NCBI GenBank assembly: GCA_964597265.1
Contig: CAZQWJ010000033.1
Span: 1 to 6,759, forward strand
Length of the DNA stretch: 6,759 bases
DNA from: CAZQWJ01 sp964597265
GTDB lineage: Bacteria; Patescibacteriota; 4484-211; JAGQKX01
Reading direction: 5' to 3'
Under the pieces are notes generated by a model that was not told the origin of the DNA, made no database searches, and saw only the letters and a list, made by a program, of their open reading frames with translations. The position numbers were made by a program, and so were the translations under genes. This document shows positions 1 through 6,200 of the stretch, in pieces; position 1 is the first letter of the stretch; every line of letters starts with the position of its first letter.

Positions 1-161
1 AACTGATGCCGGTCCACAAAGAGAGATCGCGCCGTATCCAATGGATATTCGGCCACTCTACTTAGAGTTGATCCCGACTCCTGGGGTCGGACCTGCTTGC
101 ATCCCCAAAGCCTTGTCAAGATAGAAGGATGTCGTTCAATCTGTTAGTAATGCATAGTATC

Positions 162-190
162 TTGACTAAACAATGTATGTCCTATATAAT
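162..190 (+). promoter_or_regulatory. Sigma-70-type promoter for tRNA-Trp
   Basis: TTGACT (162-167) and a perfect TATAAT (185-190) are separated by exactly 17 bases, a near-consensus vegetative promoter. Transcription should begin near 197, about 20 bases before the mature tRNA, leaving a short 5' leader for RNase P to remove. Such strength suits a stable RNA gene. Confidence 0.85.
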
Positions 191-216
191 TTCGCCTAAG
201 CCTAACTAAGAGGTCT

Positions 217-289
217 GCGGGCGTAGCTCAATTGGCAGAGCAACGGTCTCCAAAACCGTAGGTTGCGGGTTCGATCCCTGCCGCCCGTG
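217..289 (+). tRNA. tRNA-Trp (anticodon CCA)
   Basis: The cloverleaf can be folded by hand. The acceptor stem is 217-223 with 282-288, whose first pair is a G-U wobble. The D arm carries GCTC/GAGC. The anticodon stem ACGGT/ACCGT encloses a loop with anticodon CCA. The T stem 265-269/277-281 encloses TTCGATC. The discriminator base is G289, as is usual for bacterial tRNA-Trp. The 3' CCA is not encoded and must be added after transcription. The gene stands alone between its own promoter and terminator. Its G discriminator matches the UGGC of the T-box leader near 6218-6221, so this tRNA is the likely ligand of that element. Confidence 0.96.
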
Positions 290-301
290 CTCTCTTAAAT
301 A

Positions 302-333
302 AAAAAGCAGGGAGGAAATCCTCCCTGCTTTTT
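302..333 (+). terminator. Intrinsic terminator of tRNA-Trp
   Basis: The stem GCAGGGAGG (307-315) pairs perfectly with CCTCCCTGC (320-328) around loop AAAT. It is extended by A5/T5 (302-306 with 329-333), so the T tract forms part of the fold and continues as T-rich sequence to 339. It lies 12 bases after the tRNA. The A5/T5 symmetry means it could also stop transcription coming from the minus strand. Confidence 0.92.
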
Positions 334-370
334 CTTTTGTAACCATACCTTTACAACAGGAGAGTGAGCT

Positions 371-886
371 ATGACAGTAATATTGCCGATTACCGTATTC
401 ATTGATGGTGACAAAATCACCGTCGATATGGGTTCTATACCCAATACACTCACTAATGTCGTTGGTGAATCTTATCGACTTGATTTCTCTCATCGTGGTT
501 TGTCCCAACCGGTTATTGCTGTGGTTTATCAGGATGGCATCTCGATCACAGGATCACACAATCCACCAATCGGATTTTTGATAAAACCAGGCCAGTCGTT
601 TACTATTGACACTTGGTTCAACGAGCTGATTGGCGATGCCGGATTGGTTTTTGGCGAACTACCGCTGATGGCGATGGTTCAGCTGCCTGATGGTAACGGA
701 TCAGTTACCATCAAGCTTCATATGACCGCTGACGACCCCAAATCTCCAGCGCGATTATTGCTCAAGAGAGATTCGGATAGTTCAGTTGGGTTTGGCCGGT
801 GGAGTAAAGATGCTGCTTTTGTGATGGACCACTCTGTTCGAATAACGGAGATGCCGTTTTTCATCCACACTATCCGGTACACATAG
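371..886 (+). CDS. Hypothetical protein, 171 aa, beta-rich
   Basis: I do not recognise this protein. The start is supported by AGGAGA at 359-364, ending six bases before the ATG, and the frame is open for 171 residues. The product has no signal peptide, membrane segment or cysteine. It alternates short hydrophobic stretches with Gly, Asp, Asn and Pro turns (for example residues 46-62, 76-82 and 111-118), which suggests an all-beta, probably cytosolic fold. The acidic-and-basic stretch at 120-138 looks like a surface loop. There is no clear promoter of its own in the 37 bases after the tRNA-Trp terminator, so expression may depend on read-through from the tRNA promoter. It is convergent with the GNAT gene and shares the hairpin at 888-926. 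The reading frame is convincing; the function is unknown. Confidence 0.75.
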   Translation: MTVILPITVFIDGDKITVDMGSIPNTLTNVVGESYRLDFSHRGLSQPVIAVVYQDGISITGSHNPPIGFLIKPGQSFTIDTWFNELIGDAGLVFGELPLMAMVQLPDGNGSVTIKLHMTADDPKSPARLLLKRDSDSSVGFGRWSKDAAFVMDHSVRITEMPFFIHTIRYT

Positions 887-887
887 T

Positions 888-926
888 AAAAAAGAAGGGC
901 GTGTCCTCGAATGAGGACACGCCCTT
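888..926 (-). terminator. Intrinsic terminator of the trpS operon, shared by convergent genes
   Basis: A perfect 14-base-pair stem (895-908 with 913-926) closes loop GAAT. Read on the minus strand it is followed by C and six T (893-888), a classical terminator for the GNAT end of the trpS operon. Read on the plus strand it comes directly after the 371-886 gene but lacks a T tract, so termination in that direction should be weaker. Confidence 0.9.
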
Positions 927-930
927 GACA

Positions 931-1602
931 TTATGCACTATTCCTTATTTGTCCGATGCAGAAGAATCCGTTTAGGGACTGACCGTCGCAGATCCTCAAT
1001 ATCTCCCAGAAAAACTGGTTGACCTTGCTATCGGTTGAGACAGGAATAGACGGGTACAGTTCATGCTCGTACCAACCTTCCAAGACTAAGTAGGGGTTGA
1101 GCTTTGCACCACAATTCTCCAAAATTTCAATAGCCATCGCAGCCATATAGGCTGGTACGCGCTCTGACGGATTGGGATACACTACGATTGATCGAGAGCG
1201 CAGAACACAGTACATAACTGGGCTCTGTGTAGTCAGCGTCAGATATTCGGCGTCAGGAAACACTTCCAACACTAGGTCCAATACGCGGCCTCCAAGCCCG
1301 CGTTGTTGGCTCCCCGGTAGGAAAACGATTCCATCAAGATGGATCCCGTACCGATGGGTTCGCACTGAAGCGAAACCGATAGGGGACGCTTCCTCCTCTA
1401 TCACGAATAAGTGTTCCGACCCTAGGATATGGCCGGATGTGTCAGTCGGCTCACGCCCAAAGCCCAGAAAGGCGATTGGCGCTAGCACTTCCAGTAGCCG
1501 AGCTTGCTCGACACTGTCCATTTGCCCTGGTCTGTTGATATAAACAATGTTAGTGGCCCCGGAGGGCCAACTACGGAACTGCTGCAACCCGTTGTTTTTC
1601 AC
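931..1602 (-). CDS. GNAT-family N-acetyltransferase-like protein
   Basis: The protein has 223 residues and a GTG start with a strong GAGGAGG five bases upstream. The GNAT signature is the acetyl-CoA pyrophosphate loop Q-x-x-G-x-G: residues 99-104 read QQRGLG, preceded by a strand (LDGIVFLPG, 89-97) and followed by a helix to about 113. A second strand at 119-125 (EYLTLTT), then S-P-V-M-Y (127-131), resembles the motif-B region. Residues 66-81 (FVIEE...IGFASVR) form the usual central strands. The last 70 or so residues are not typical of a minimal GNAT domain and may be substrate-specific. It is the third gene of the trpS operon, 42 bases after the permease, and lies just before the terminator. 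The substrate cannot be read from the sequence. The motif supports the family assignment only moderately. Confidence 0.7.
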   Translation of the reverse strand: MKNNGLQQFRSWPSGATNIVYINRPGQMDSVEQARLLEVLAPIAFLGFGREPTDTSGHILGSEHLFVIEEEASPIGFASVRTHRYGIHLDGIVFLPGSQQRGLGGRVLDLVLEVFPDAEYLTLTTQSPVMYCVLRSRSIVVYPNPSERVPAYMAAMAIEILENCGAKLNPYLVLEGWYEHELYPSIPVSTDSKVNQFFWEILRICDGQSLNGFFCIGQIRNSA

Positions 1603-1644
1603 GAGAACCTCCTCATTCTTGCTTGACGGATACAGTTTACGCCT

Positions 1645-2685
1645 TCACTTTTGCCAGAAAGAGAGCGTTGGCCGGAGGACACGTATTAGCAGAATCCCGG
1701 CGATGATCAGTACGCTGCCCAGGATTCGTACAAGCCAAATACTTCCCTGTTGAGGAAGCTCACCGAAGATCCCTGGCTTAAACGCGTTAAAGATCACGGT
1801 AAGTAGGAATGCGACGACGATCTGTCCTGAACTGATTGCCAACACTGTTGTGAGATCTACAGCTTTTTTCAGGTATAGGTACAGTCCTACTCCGACAAAA
1901 ACGAAGAACATGGTGGCTATAATGAACCATAGAGTATTCGTTGTGAGTGCCGTAAGTACTGTAGCGATGAGGATATCAACGCTATCGTACCACAAGGCGA
2001 TTGCAAACGACATAGCGGTCGCGCCGATTGCAAGCCAGAAAAAACGCCAGAGAAAGACGTTTACACTGTCGTTTTGTTGGCCATTTTCGCCCCTAACGGC
2101 TTTCTGCTCGAATACTTCTGTGGCTAGCCTGAAGAGGTTTGATCCTACCAATACTATCAACAGGAGCTGAACAGTGATGTGCAGTGACCCACTGTATGCA
2201 GATAGGACCCCTCCAAATCCGACTAAGATCGCGGGGACGATCACCTTGTGTGCATTCTCTTTGTCTCCTCGGAACAACTCGTAGAGAAGCACATACAATA
2301 CTAGGGTATTGGTTAGTGTTACCACGATCCCGGGGTCGCCGATTCGGTTAGCCCACAAAAAGAAAAATGTTGACGCGGCTGCAGTAAGGCCAGCAGCGGC
2401 AGCGTTTTTCTGCAGACTGGAGTTAAAGACTTGTATTCGCTCGAAGTTGGGGTCAATCAGACGATTTCCCAAAACTAGAGAGAATAGAACTCCTCCCACC
2501 AAACCAACCCAAGCACCAACTGTTAGATACGCGGCGATGCCAACCAGGCCGTCTAGGACAATCAGGTTGTTTACCACAAAATTGTCCATAGTCTTATAGA
2601 TACCCTGTGAAGCTGCCATGACCGCACCGACAACAAACGCGCTGCGGCGCCAGATAACCTTTCTTCGACGCAACGTAGTTCCCAT
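1645..2685 (-). CDS. DMT/EamA-like ten-helix membrane transporter
   Basis: This is a 346-residue integral membrane protein. A basic N-terminus (RRRK at 6-9, then WRR) precedes about ten hydrophobic segments, roughly at 15-37, 46-73, 94-112, 119-138, 147-166, 169-189, 211-232, 252-273, 282-303 and 317-337. Length, helix count and the closing arrangement (a helix containing ISSGQIVVAF, a polar loop, then a final helix) resemble drug/metabolite-transporter (EamA-type) permeases, which export or import small metabolites including amino acids. No diagnostic substrate motif is visible. It begins 10 bases after trpS, and its ribosome site GGAG is fused to the trpS stop (TAAGGAG, 2698-2692), so the two are almost certainly co-transcribed and perhaps translationally coupled. 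A link to tryptophan or a tryptophan-like compound is inferred from the operon alone. Confidence 0.72.
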   Translation of the reverse strand: MGTTLRRRKVIWRRSAFVVGAVMAASQGIYKTMDNFVVNNLIVLDGLVGIAAYLTVGAWVGLVGGVLFSLVLGNRLIDPNFERIQVFNSSLQKNAAAAGLTAAASTFFFLWANRIGDPGIVVTLTNTLVLYVLLYELFRGDKENAHKVIVPAILVGFGGVLSAYSGSLHITVQLLLIVLVGSNLFRLATEVFEQKAVRGENGQQNDSVNVFLWRFFWLAIGATAMSFAIALWYDSVDILIATVLTALTTNTLWFIIATMFFVFVGVGLYLYLKKAVDLTTVLAISSGQIVVAFLLTVIFNAFKPGIFGELPQQGSIWLVRILGSVLIIAGILLIRVLRPTLSFWQK

Positions 2686-2695
2686 TGCATTCTCC

Positions 2696-3727
2696 TTATT
2701 TTGGTATACGTAGATGCATGGCCTCTTGGGCAGCAGCCACTACATCCCTACAGATTTCTCGGGCACGTGCGGTTCCGTGGTAAACGATCCCGGACAGGTC
2801 GATGTTCTCAAATTCAGCACGACGTTCGCGCATCGGCTCAAGCATATCGTTGAGCGCCTCTGCAAGCAGACGTTTCACCTCTACATCGCCGACTCGGCCT
2901 TTTTGGTAACGTTCCGTTAGGTCTGCAACCATTGCCTTATCAGGATTGAAGGCGCGGTGGTAAATGAACACTGGATTATTTGTTGTTTCTCCAGGGTCTG
3001 TAGCGCGGATACGGCTGGGGTCTGTGTACATTCCCATAACCTTCCGTTCTACCTCTCTTGACGGATCTGCTAGCTCGATGACATTGCCAAGGCTTTTTGA
3101 CATCTTGGCCTTGCCGTCAGTGCCTACAAGCCGCCCTACAGGACCGACATGGGTCCGACAGGGTGTGAACACATGCCTGTCATACATTCGATTGAACCGA
3201 CGGGCCATCTCTCGAGCGAATTCCAGGTGAGGCACCTGATCTTCCCCAACCGGAATCAACAGTTCGTTGTTACGCTTCCATGGCATCGGGGAAACCATAT
3301 ATATGTCTGCAACCTGGTCGACGGGATATGTCATGAAGCCGACGGTGGCATTGGGCTGCCGTTCCAGTTCCTCTTTCAAAGTCGGGTTCCGCATAACTTC
3401 ACCGTACCGCGCGATCATCTGGAACAGCATGGAAAGATGTGATCTTTCTGCCACTTGGCTCTGCTGAACAAAATGGACATTTGATCGTGTCGGATCTAAC
3501 CCGACCGCCAGCCAGTCCAATACAACATCACGTACTGACTGTGCCAGCATTTCCGGCTGGTCAGCGTGCGTCGTCAAGGCCTGCATGTCCGCAAGAAGGA
3601 AGAAGCATTCATAGCCTTCATCCTGTACTGCAAGCCACTGTAACAGCGCACCAATATAGTGTCCCAGATGCAGACGACCTGTAGTGCGCATCCCGGTAAG
3701 GACTCTTCGGATAGGCTCAGTAGCCAT
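2696..3727 (-). CDS. trpS: Tryptophanyl-tRNA synthetase
   Basis: This class I aminoacyl-tRNA synthetase charges tRNA-Trp with tryptophan using ATP. The 343-residue length is normal for bacterial TrpRS. The HIGH motif appears as HLGH at residues 20-23 (GRLHLGHYIG), the KMSKS loop is exact at 208-212, and GEDQVPHLE (161-169) is the family's tryptophan/ATP-pocket motif. The start chosen (3727) has GGAGG ten bases upstream. The in-frame ATG at 3772 adds 15 residues that are not typical of the family, has no ribosome site, and sits inside the putative leader hairpin region. It heads the operon trpS-permease-GNAT. Its leader is only about 65 bases, so it has no T-box, but an inverted repeat covers its promoter. 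It lies 2.4 kb from tRNA-Trp. Confidence 0.96.
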   Translation of the reverse strand: MATEPIRRVLTGMRTTGRLHLGHYIGALLQWLAVQDEGYECFFLLADMQALTTHADQPEMLAQSVRDVVLDWLAVGLDPTRSNVHFVQQSQVAERSHLSMLFQMIARYGEVMRNPTLKEELERQPNATVGFMTYPVDQVADIYMVSPMPWKRNNELLIPVGEDQVPHLEFAREMARRFNRMYDRHVFTPCRTHVGPVGRLVGTDGKAKMSKSLGNVIELADPSREVERKVMGMYTDPSRIRATDPGETTNNPVFIYHRAFNPDKAMVADLTERYQKGRVGDVEVKRLLAEALNDMLEPMRERRAEFENIDLSGIVYHGTARAREICRDVVAAAQEAMHLRIPK

Positions 3728-3775
3728 TGTGTATTTTCCTCCACATTGAACAATAAGTTTTTCATGTGCCATTTG

Positions 3776-3812
3776 CTATCGGTTGATAGTTGCGGCAAAT
3801 TGTATCAACTAT
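3776..3812. promoter_or_regulatory. Candidate operator at the trpS promoter
   Basis: ATAGTTG (3786-3792) and its exact inverse CAACTAT (3806-3812) have centres 20 base pairs apart, about two helical turns, and flank the trpS -10 box. A second inverted pair, TTGATA (3783-3788) and TATCAA (3803-3808), overlaps it. Adjacent CTATC/GATAG (3776-3780 with 3785-3789) forms a small hairpin with loop GGTT, which would appear at the 5' end of the trpS mRNA. The geometry is typical of a dimeric repressor site; the regulator is unknown. Confidence 0.4.
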
Positions 3813-3826
3813 TCTATCCATGACAA
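3792..3826 (-). promoter_or_regulatory. Promoter of trpS operon
   Basis: On the minus strand, TTGTCA (3826-3821) is followed after 16 bases by TACAAT (3804-3799). TG stands one base before the -10 box, giving an extended -10 (TGATACAAT). The start would fall near 3792, giving a leader of about 65 bases. An inverted repeat (3786-3792 with 3806-3812) covers the -10 box and the start point. Confidence 0.65.
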
Positions 3827-3852
3827 GGAGTGATTTTTTTTAATAAATACTA

Positions 3853-3858
3853 TATAAT
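3853..3858 (+). promoter_or_regulatory. -10 box of btpA-family gene (near-leaderless start)
   Basis: A perfect TATAAT ends 11 bases before the ATG at 3870, so transcription should begin around 3865 and leave a leader of about five bases. No Shine-Dalgarno sequence is present, and no good -35 box is seen in the T-rich stretch upstream. Confidence 0.6.
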
Positions 3859-3869
3859 AGTAAATTGTC

Positions 3870-4718
3870 ATGAGTCCCACCTCCGACACTTTCCGTTCTC
3901 TCTTTAATACCTCCTCTCCTATAATCGGTATGATTCACTTGCCACCGCTACCTGGATATGCGAATCATCCCGGTATGGATACGATATTTAGTCATGCACT
4001 AGAAGATGCAGTCCTCTTGGAAAAGGCAGGGATGGATGCAGTAATCATTGAGAATAATTATGACGTGCCTCACACTGAACTAGTTACACCCGAAGTTGCA
4101 GATGCATTGCTGCAAATAACCAAAAAAGTAGAGGCTATAGTCAGTATTCCCGTTGGTCTTTCTGTACTCTGGAATGATTACAAGACAGCATTGGATATCA
4201 GCACTAAGACGCGTGTAAGATTTGTACGAGTGCCCGTTTTTGTTGACTCTGTAGAGACGCAATACGGAACCATATATGCCCATCCGGAGGCAGTTATCCA
4301 GTATCGCGAACACGTTGGCGCTACTGAAGTGATGCTTTTTACTGATATTCAGGTGAAACATGCAAAAATGCTTAACGATCGGCCAATTGCAGAATCAGCT
4401 ATAGAAGCTCAATTCTTGAAAAGTGATGGGATTATTGTAACTGGTTCATGGACTGGAGATGCTCCTCGAGTTGATGATTTACAAAATACACGAAAAGCCG
4501 TTGGTGAAGAATTTCCTATACTTGTAGGGAGCGGTGCTACCGTCAACAACCTTGCGTTTTTGCTTGCCTATGCGAATGGTATTATTGTCGGGACAGCCTT
4601 AAAATCGGGTAAACCAAGTGACCCATCGCAAGAAACTAACCTGTTTCCTTGGCAGGTCAGATTAGACAAAACAGCAGTACAAACTATGGTTACTGCCTTC
4701 AAAAATATTGTTTCTTAA
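3870..4718 (+). CDS. BtpA/SgcQ-family TIM-barrel protein
   Basis: This 282-residue protein matches the BtpA/SgcQ family along its whole length. The N-terminal IGMIHLPPLPG (19-29) is the family hallmark. It is followed by ALEDAVLLEKAGMDAVIIEN (43-62), PVGLSVLWND (94-103), the acidic strand ending FTDIQVKHA (157-165), GIIVTG (187-192), ILVGSGAT (217-224) and the phosphate-loop-like GIIVGTALK (237-245). The fold is a predicted (beta/alpha)8 barrel. BtpA was first linked to photosystem I accumulation in cyanobacteria, but the family is widespread in non-photosynthetic bacteria and its reaction is not established. The start is the only Met before the hallmark motif and has no ribosome site. The gene is visibly AT-richer than trpS. 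It is convergent to the TrpD-like gene and divergent from trpS. Confidence 0.88.
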   Translation: MSPTSDTFRSLFNTSSPIIGMIHLPPLPGYANHPGMDTIFSHALEDAVLLEKAGMDAVIIENNYDVPHTELVTPEVADALLQITKKVEAIVSIPVGLSVLWNDYKTALDISTKTRVRFVRVPVFVDSVETQYGTIYAHPEAVIQYREHVGATEVMLFTDIQVKHAKMLNDRPIAESAIEAQFLKSDGIIVTGSWTGDAPRVDDLQNTRKAVGEEFPILVGSGATVNNLAFLLAYANGIIVGTALKSGKPSDPSQETNLFPWQVRLDKTAVQTMVTAFKNIVS

Positions 4719-4731
4719 GAATTAAATGAAG

Positions 4732-4759
4732 AGGGTGCTGGACGAATGTCCAGCACCCT
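4732..4759. terminator. Hairpin between convergent btpA-family and trpD-like genes
   Basis: A perfect 12-base-pair stem (4732-4743 with 4748-4759) closes loop GAAT. The plus strand has a run of six T only from 4771, eleven bases further on. The minus strand continues as CTTCATTTAATT. Neither side has an ideal T tract, so this is probably a modest bidirectional terminator serving both genes, which end at 4718 and 4775. Confidence 0.7.
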
Positions 4760-4774
4760 TATGGCCGACGTTTT

Positions 4775-6109
4775 TTAGTCGATCCATTTTTTGATACGCC
4801 CTCCACTAGCTTCTACATACCGGCAGAGGGTTTCATACGCGGCTCCCGACAGGACGAGATCGAGTGCCTTCTGGTGATATGGCCGGATACTCTCCGCGGT
4901 AATCGATGGGGATAGGTCTTGTGCTAGGAATGTGAGCGCAGCGTTCCTCGCAAGATACCGCGCAAGCGTCATATCAATCCCTGTGAGCGCTCGCTCGTTA
5001 GCTTGCATGAGATCCGGAATGTTATTGGGGATTCTCAACTCATACTCGTTCAATGGTATGCTATCGAACGAAGTATCATCGAGGATCAACGTTCCGAAAT
5101 ACTCCGAACCAGCGCCAATAGCAGCTACTGACGCTCTGGGAGATAATTCATCCAACATGATGTGTTGGTTAAGCCATTCCGGGGTTATGGAAATACCTTG
5201 GTCAGTATCAAGCCCGGATACGACTATTACGCCCCCAACATTCACCACCCCTAATTCGTGGAGGAGATTATAAGCCTTGACTACTGTCGCAGGCATCACG
5301 TGATGGTTTACGCCCATTACCTTGTACAAGATCGTATCTGGCCCTACTGGTGGTGTCATCGGACCGACTACATGGTTGACCGTTTCTACCATTAGTAGAT
5401 GAGACAGGTAATGGACTGTCTTGACTGCGTGGGCGTCGTTATACCAAAAACCTACAGAACGAAGCAATCGATCAATGTCCTGTCGACTGTCGGTAATAAT
5501 ATTCGCCCCGAAGTTCAATGGAATGTCTGTTGAACCAACGCGCGTAGTGTTGCCGAATGATCCATGTTTCATTGCCATAGTTCCACTTGCGGCAGCCACA
5601 ATGGAAGAAAGCGTCGACACGTTAATGGTTTTGAGACTCTTATCGGCAGTCCAACCACGGTCTCCTCCCATGCCACTTGTTTCTACCACCTGCTCAACAT
5701 AACACGGGGTGTAGACTACATCCAGATAGCACGCAGCTACTAGGCCAGCGATCTCTGCCGCTTCTAATTGTACATAAACTTCTTTCATGGCCATAAGCTG
5801 CAGAAATGCACTCCCTTTTGCGATGGCTTCTTCGTAAGGCATGGAGTCGAACAGAAGCTCTCTTAAGAAATTGTTTGTTCCTGCGAGCACAAAACACATC
5901 CCAGCAAACGCTTCCTCGAAAGAGAGTGTTTCAAGGTTCTTCACTTTTCCGTCAATACTTGACAGTGAGAACCGATCTACCGATCGAAACCAGCTGTTGG
6001 GATAGCGGCTGATCAACTGTTGTGGATTGTATCCACGATTGGCTAAGGCTTCACACATCTGTTTATATGACGCATATTTTGCGCCGAGGTCAATGTTTGT
6101 AATGTGCAT
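4775..6109 (-). CDS. Divergent TrpD-family phosphoribosyltransferase homologue
   Basis: This 444-residue protein belongs to the anthranilate phosphoribosyltransferase (TrpD) family, whose members join anthranilate to PRPP. A family-like helical domain begins at LSFEEAF (62-68). The PRPP segments follow: SGMGGD (145-150, usually GTGGD), NVST (163-166), KHG (181-183) and GSTD (192-195), then GPMTPP (249-254) and GISIT (305-309). It departs from TrpD in several ways. It is about 100 residues longer, with some 60 extra at the N-terminus and an insert of about 7 after GGD. KHGNRS has become KHGSFG. The usual FAP-x-x-HPA segment reads FWYNDAHAV (221-229). The arginines normally before GPLTNP are S, H and E. 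The metal dyad DE before IS-x-T appears lost. The start at 6109 has AGAAGGGG eight bases upstream; the ATG at 6181 lies in the terminator loop and is not used. The T-box leader makes it tryptophan-responsive. It may be a true but remote TrpD or a related enzyme with another acceptor. Confidence 0.8.
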   Translation of the reverse strand: MHITNIDLGAKYASYKQMCEALANRGYNPQQLISRYPNSWFRSVDRFSLSSIDGKVKNLETLSFEEAFAGMCFVLAGTNNFLRELLFDSMPYEEAIAKGSAFLQLMAMKEVYVQLEAAEIAGLVAACYLDVVYTPCYVEQVVETSGMGGDRGWTADKSLKTINVSTLSSIVAAASGTMAMKHGSFGNTTRVGSTDIPLNFGANIITDSRQDIDRLLRSVGFWYNDAHAVKTVHYLSHLLMVETVNHVVGPMTPPVGPDTILYKVMGVNHHVMPATVVKAYNLLHELGVVNVGGVIVVSGLDTDQGISITPEWLNQHIMLDELSPRASVAAIGAGSEYFGTLILDDTSFDSIPLNEYELRIPNNIPDLMQANERALTGIDMTLARYLARNAALTFLAQDLSPSITAESIRPYHQKALDLVLSGAAYETLCRYVEASGGRIKKWID

Positions 6110-6150
6110 GATTCTGTCCCCTTCTCTTGATTCGTGCTCATTCCTATAAC

Positions 6151-6200
6151 AAAAAATCGTCCTGGTATTACTTATTTTCATTAAGTAAATACAAGGACGA
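6151..6200 (-). terminator. T-box regulated intrinsic terminator
   Basis: On the minus strand, TCGTCCTTGTATTTACTTA (6200-6182) pairs with TAAGTAATACCAGGACGA (6174-6157) around a seven-base loop, followed immediately by six T (6156-6151). There is one small mismatch region in the middle. The 5' arm contains the CCTTGT that pairs with the T-box in the alternative antiterminator, so the two structures exclude each other. The loop contains an in-frame ATG (6181) that should not be taken as the start of the downstream gene. Confidence 0.93.

Noticed and set aside
73..90. CCGAC/GTCGG hairpin considered as a terminator of an upstream gene
   Set aside because: The stem is about 5 bp with no T tract on either strand.
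2..124. A 40-codon open frame running in from the left edge (stop TAG 122-124), a possible C-terminus of an upstream gene
   Set aside because: The reverse strand is also open across much of the same stretch, 40 open codons are expected by chance fairly often, and the translation matches no family I know. It could still be a partial gene.
3728..3772. Extended trpS start at 3772
   Set aside because: It has no ribosome site and adds 15 residues that do not belong to the TrpRS fold, whereas 3727 has GGAGG ten bases upstream.
4080..4361. Minus-strand 93-codon ORF inside the btpA-family gene, and similar antisense ORFs in trpS, the permease and the TrpD-like gene
   Set aside because: All lie opposite genes with clear family motifs and have no ribosome site or recognisable product.
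6110..6181. N-terminal extension of the TrpD-like protein from the ATG at 6181
   Set aside because: That ATG lies in the terminator loop and the added 24 residues are translated terminator stem and spacer. The ATG at 6109 has a proper ribosome site.
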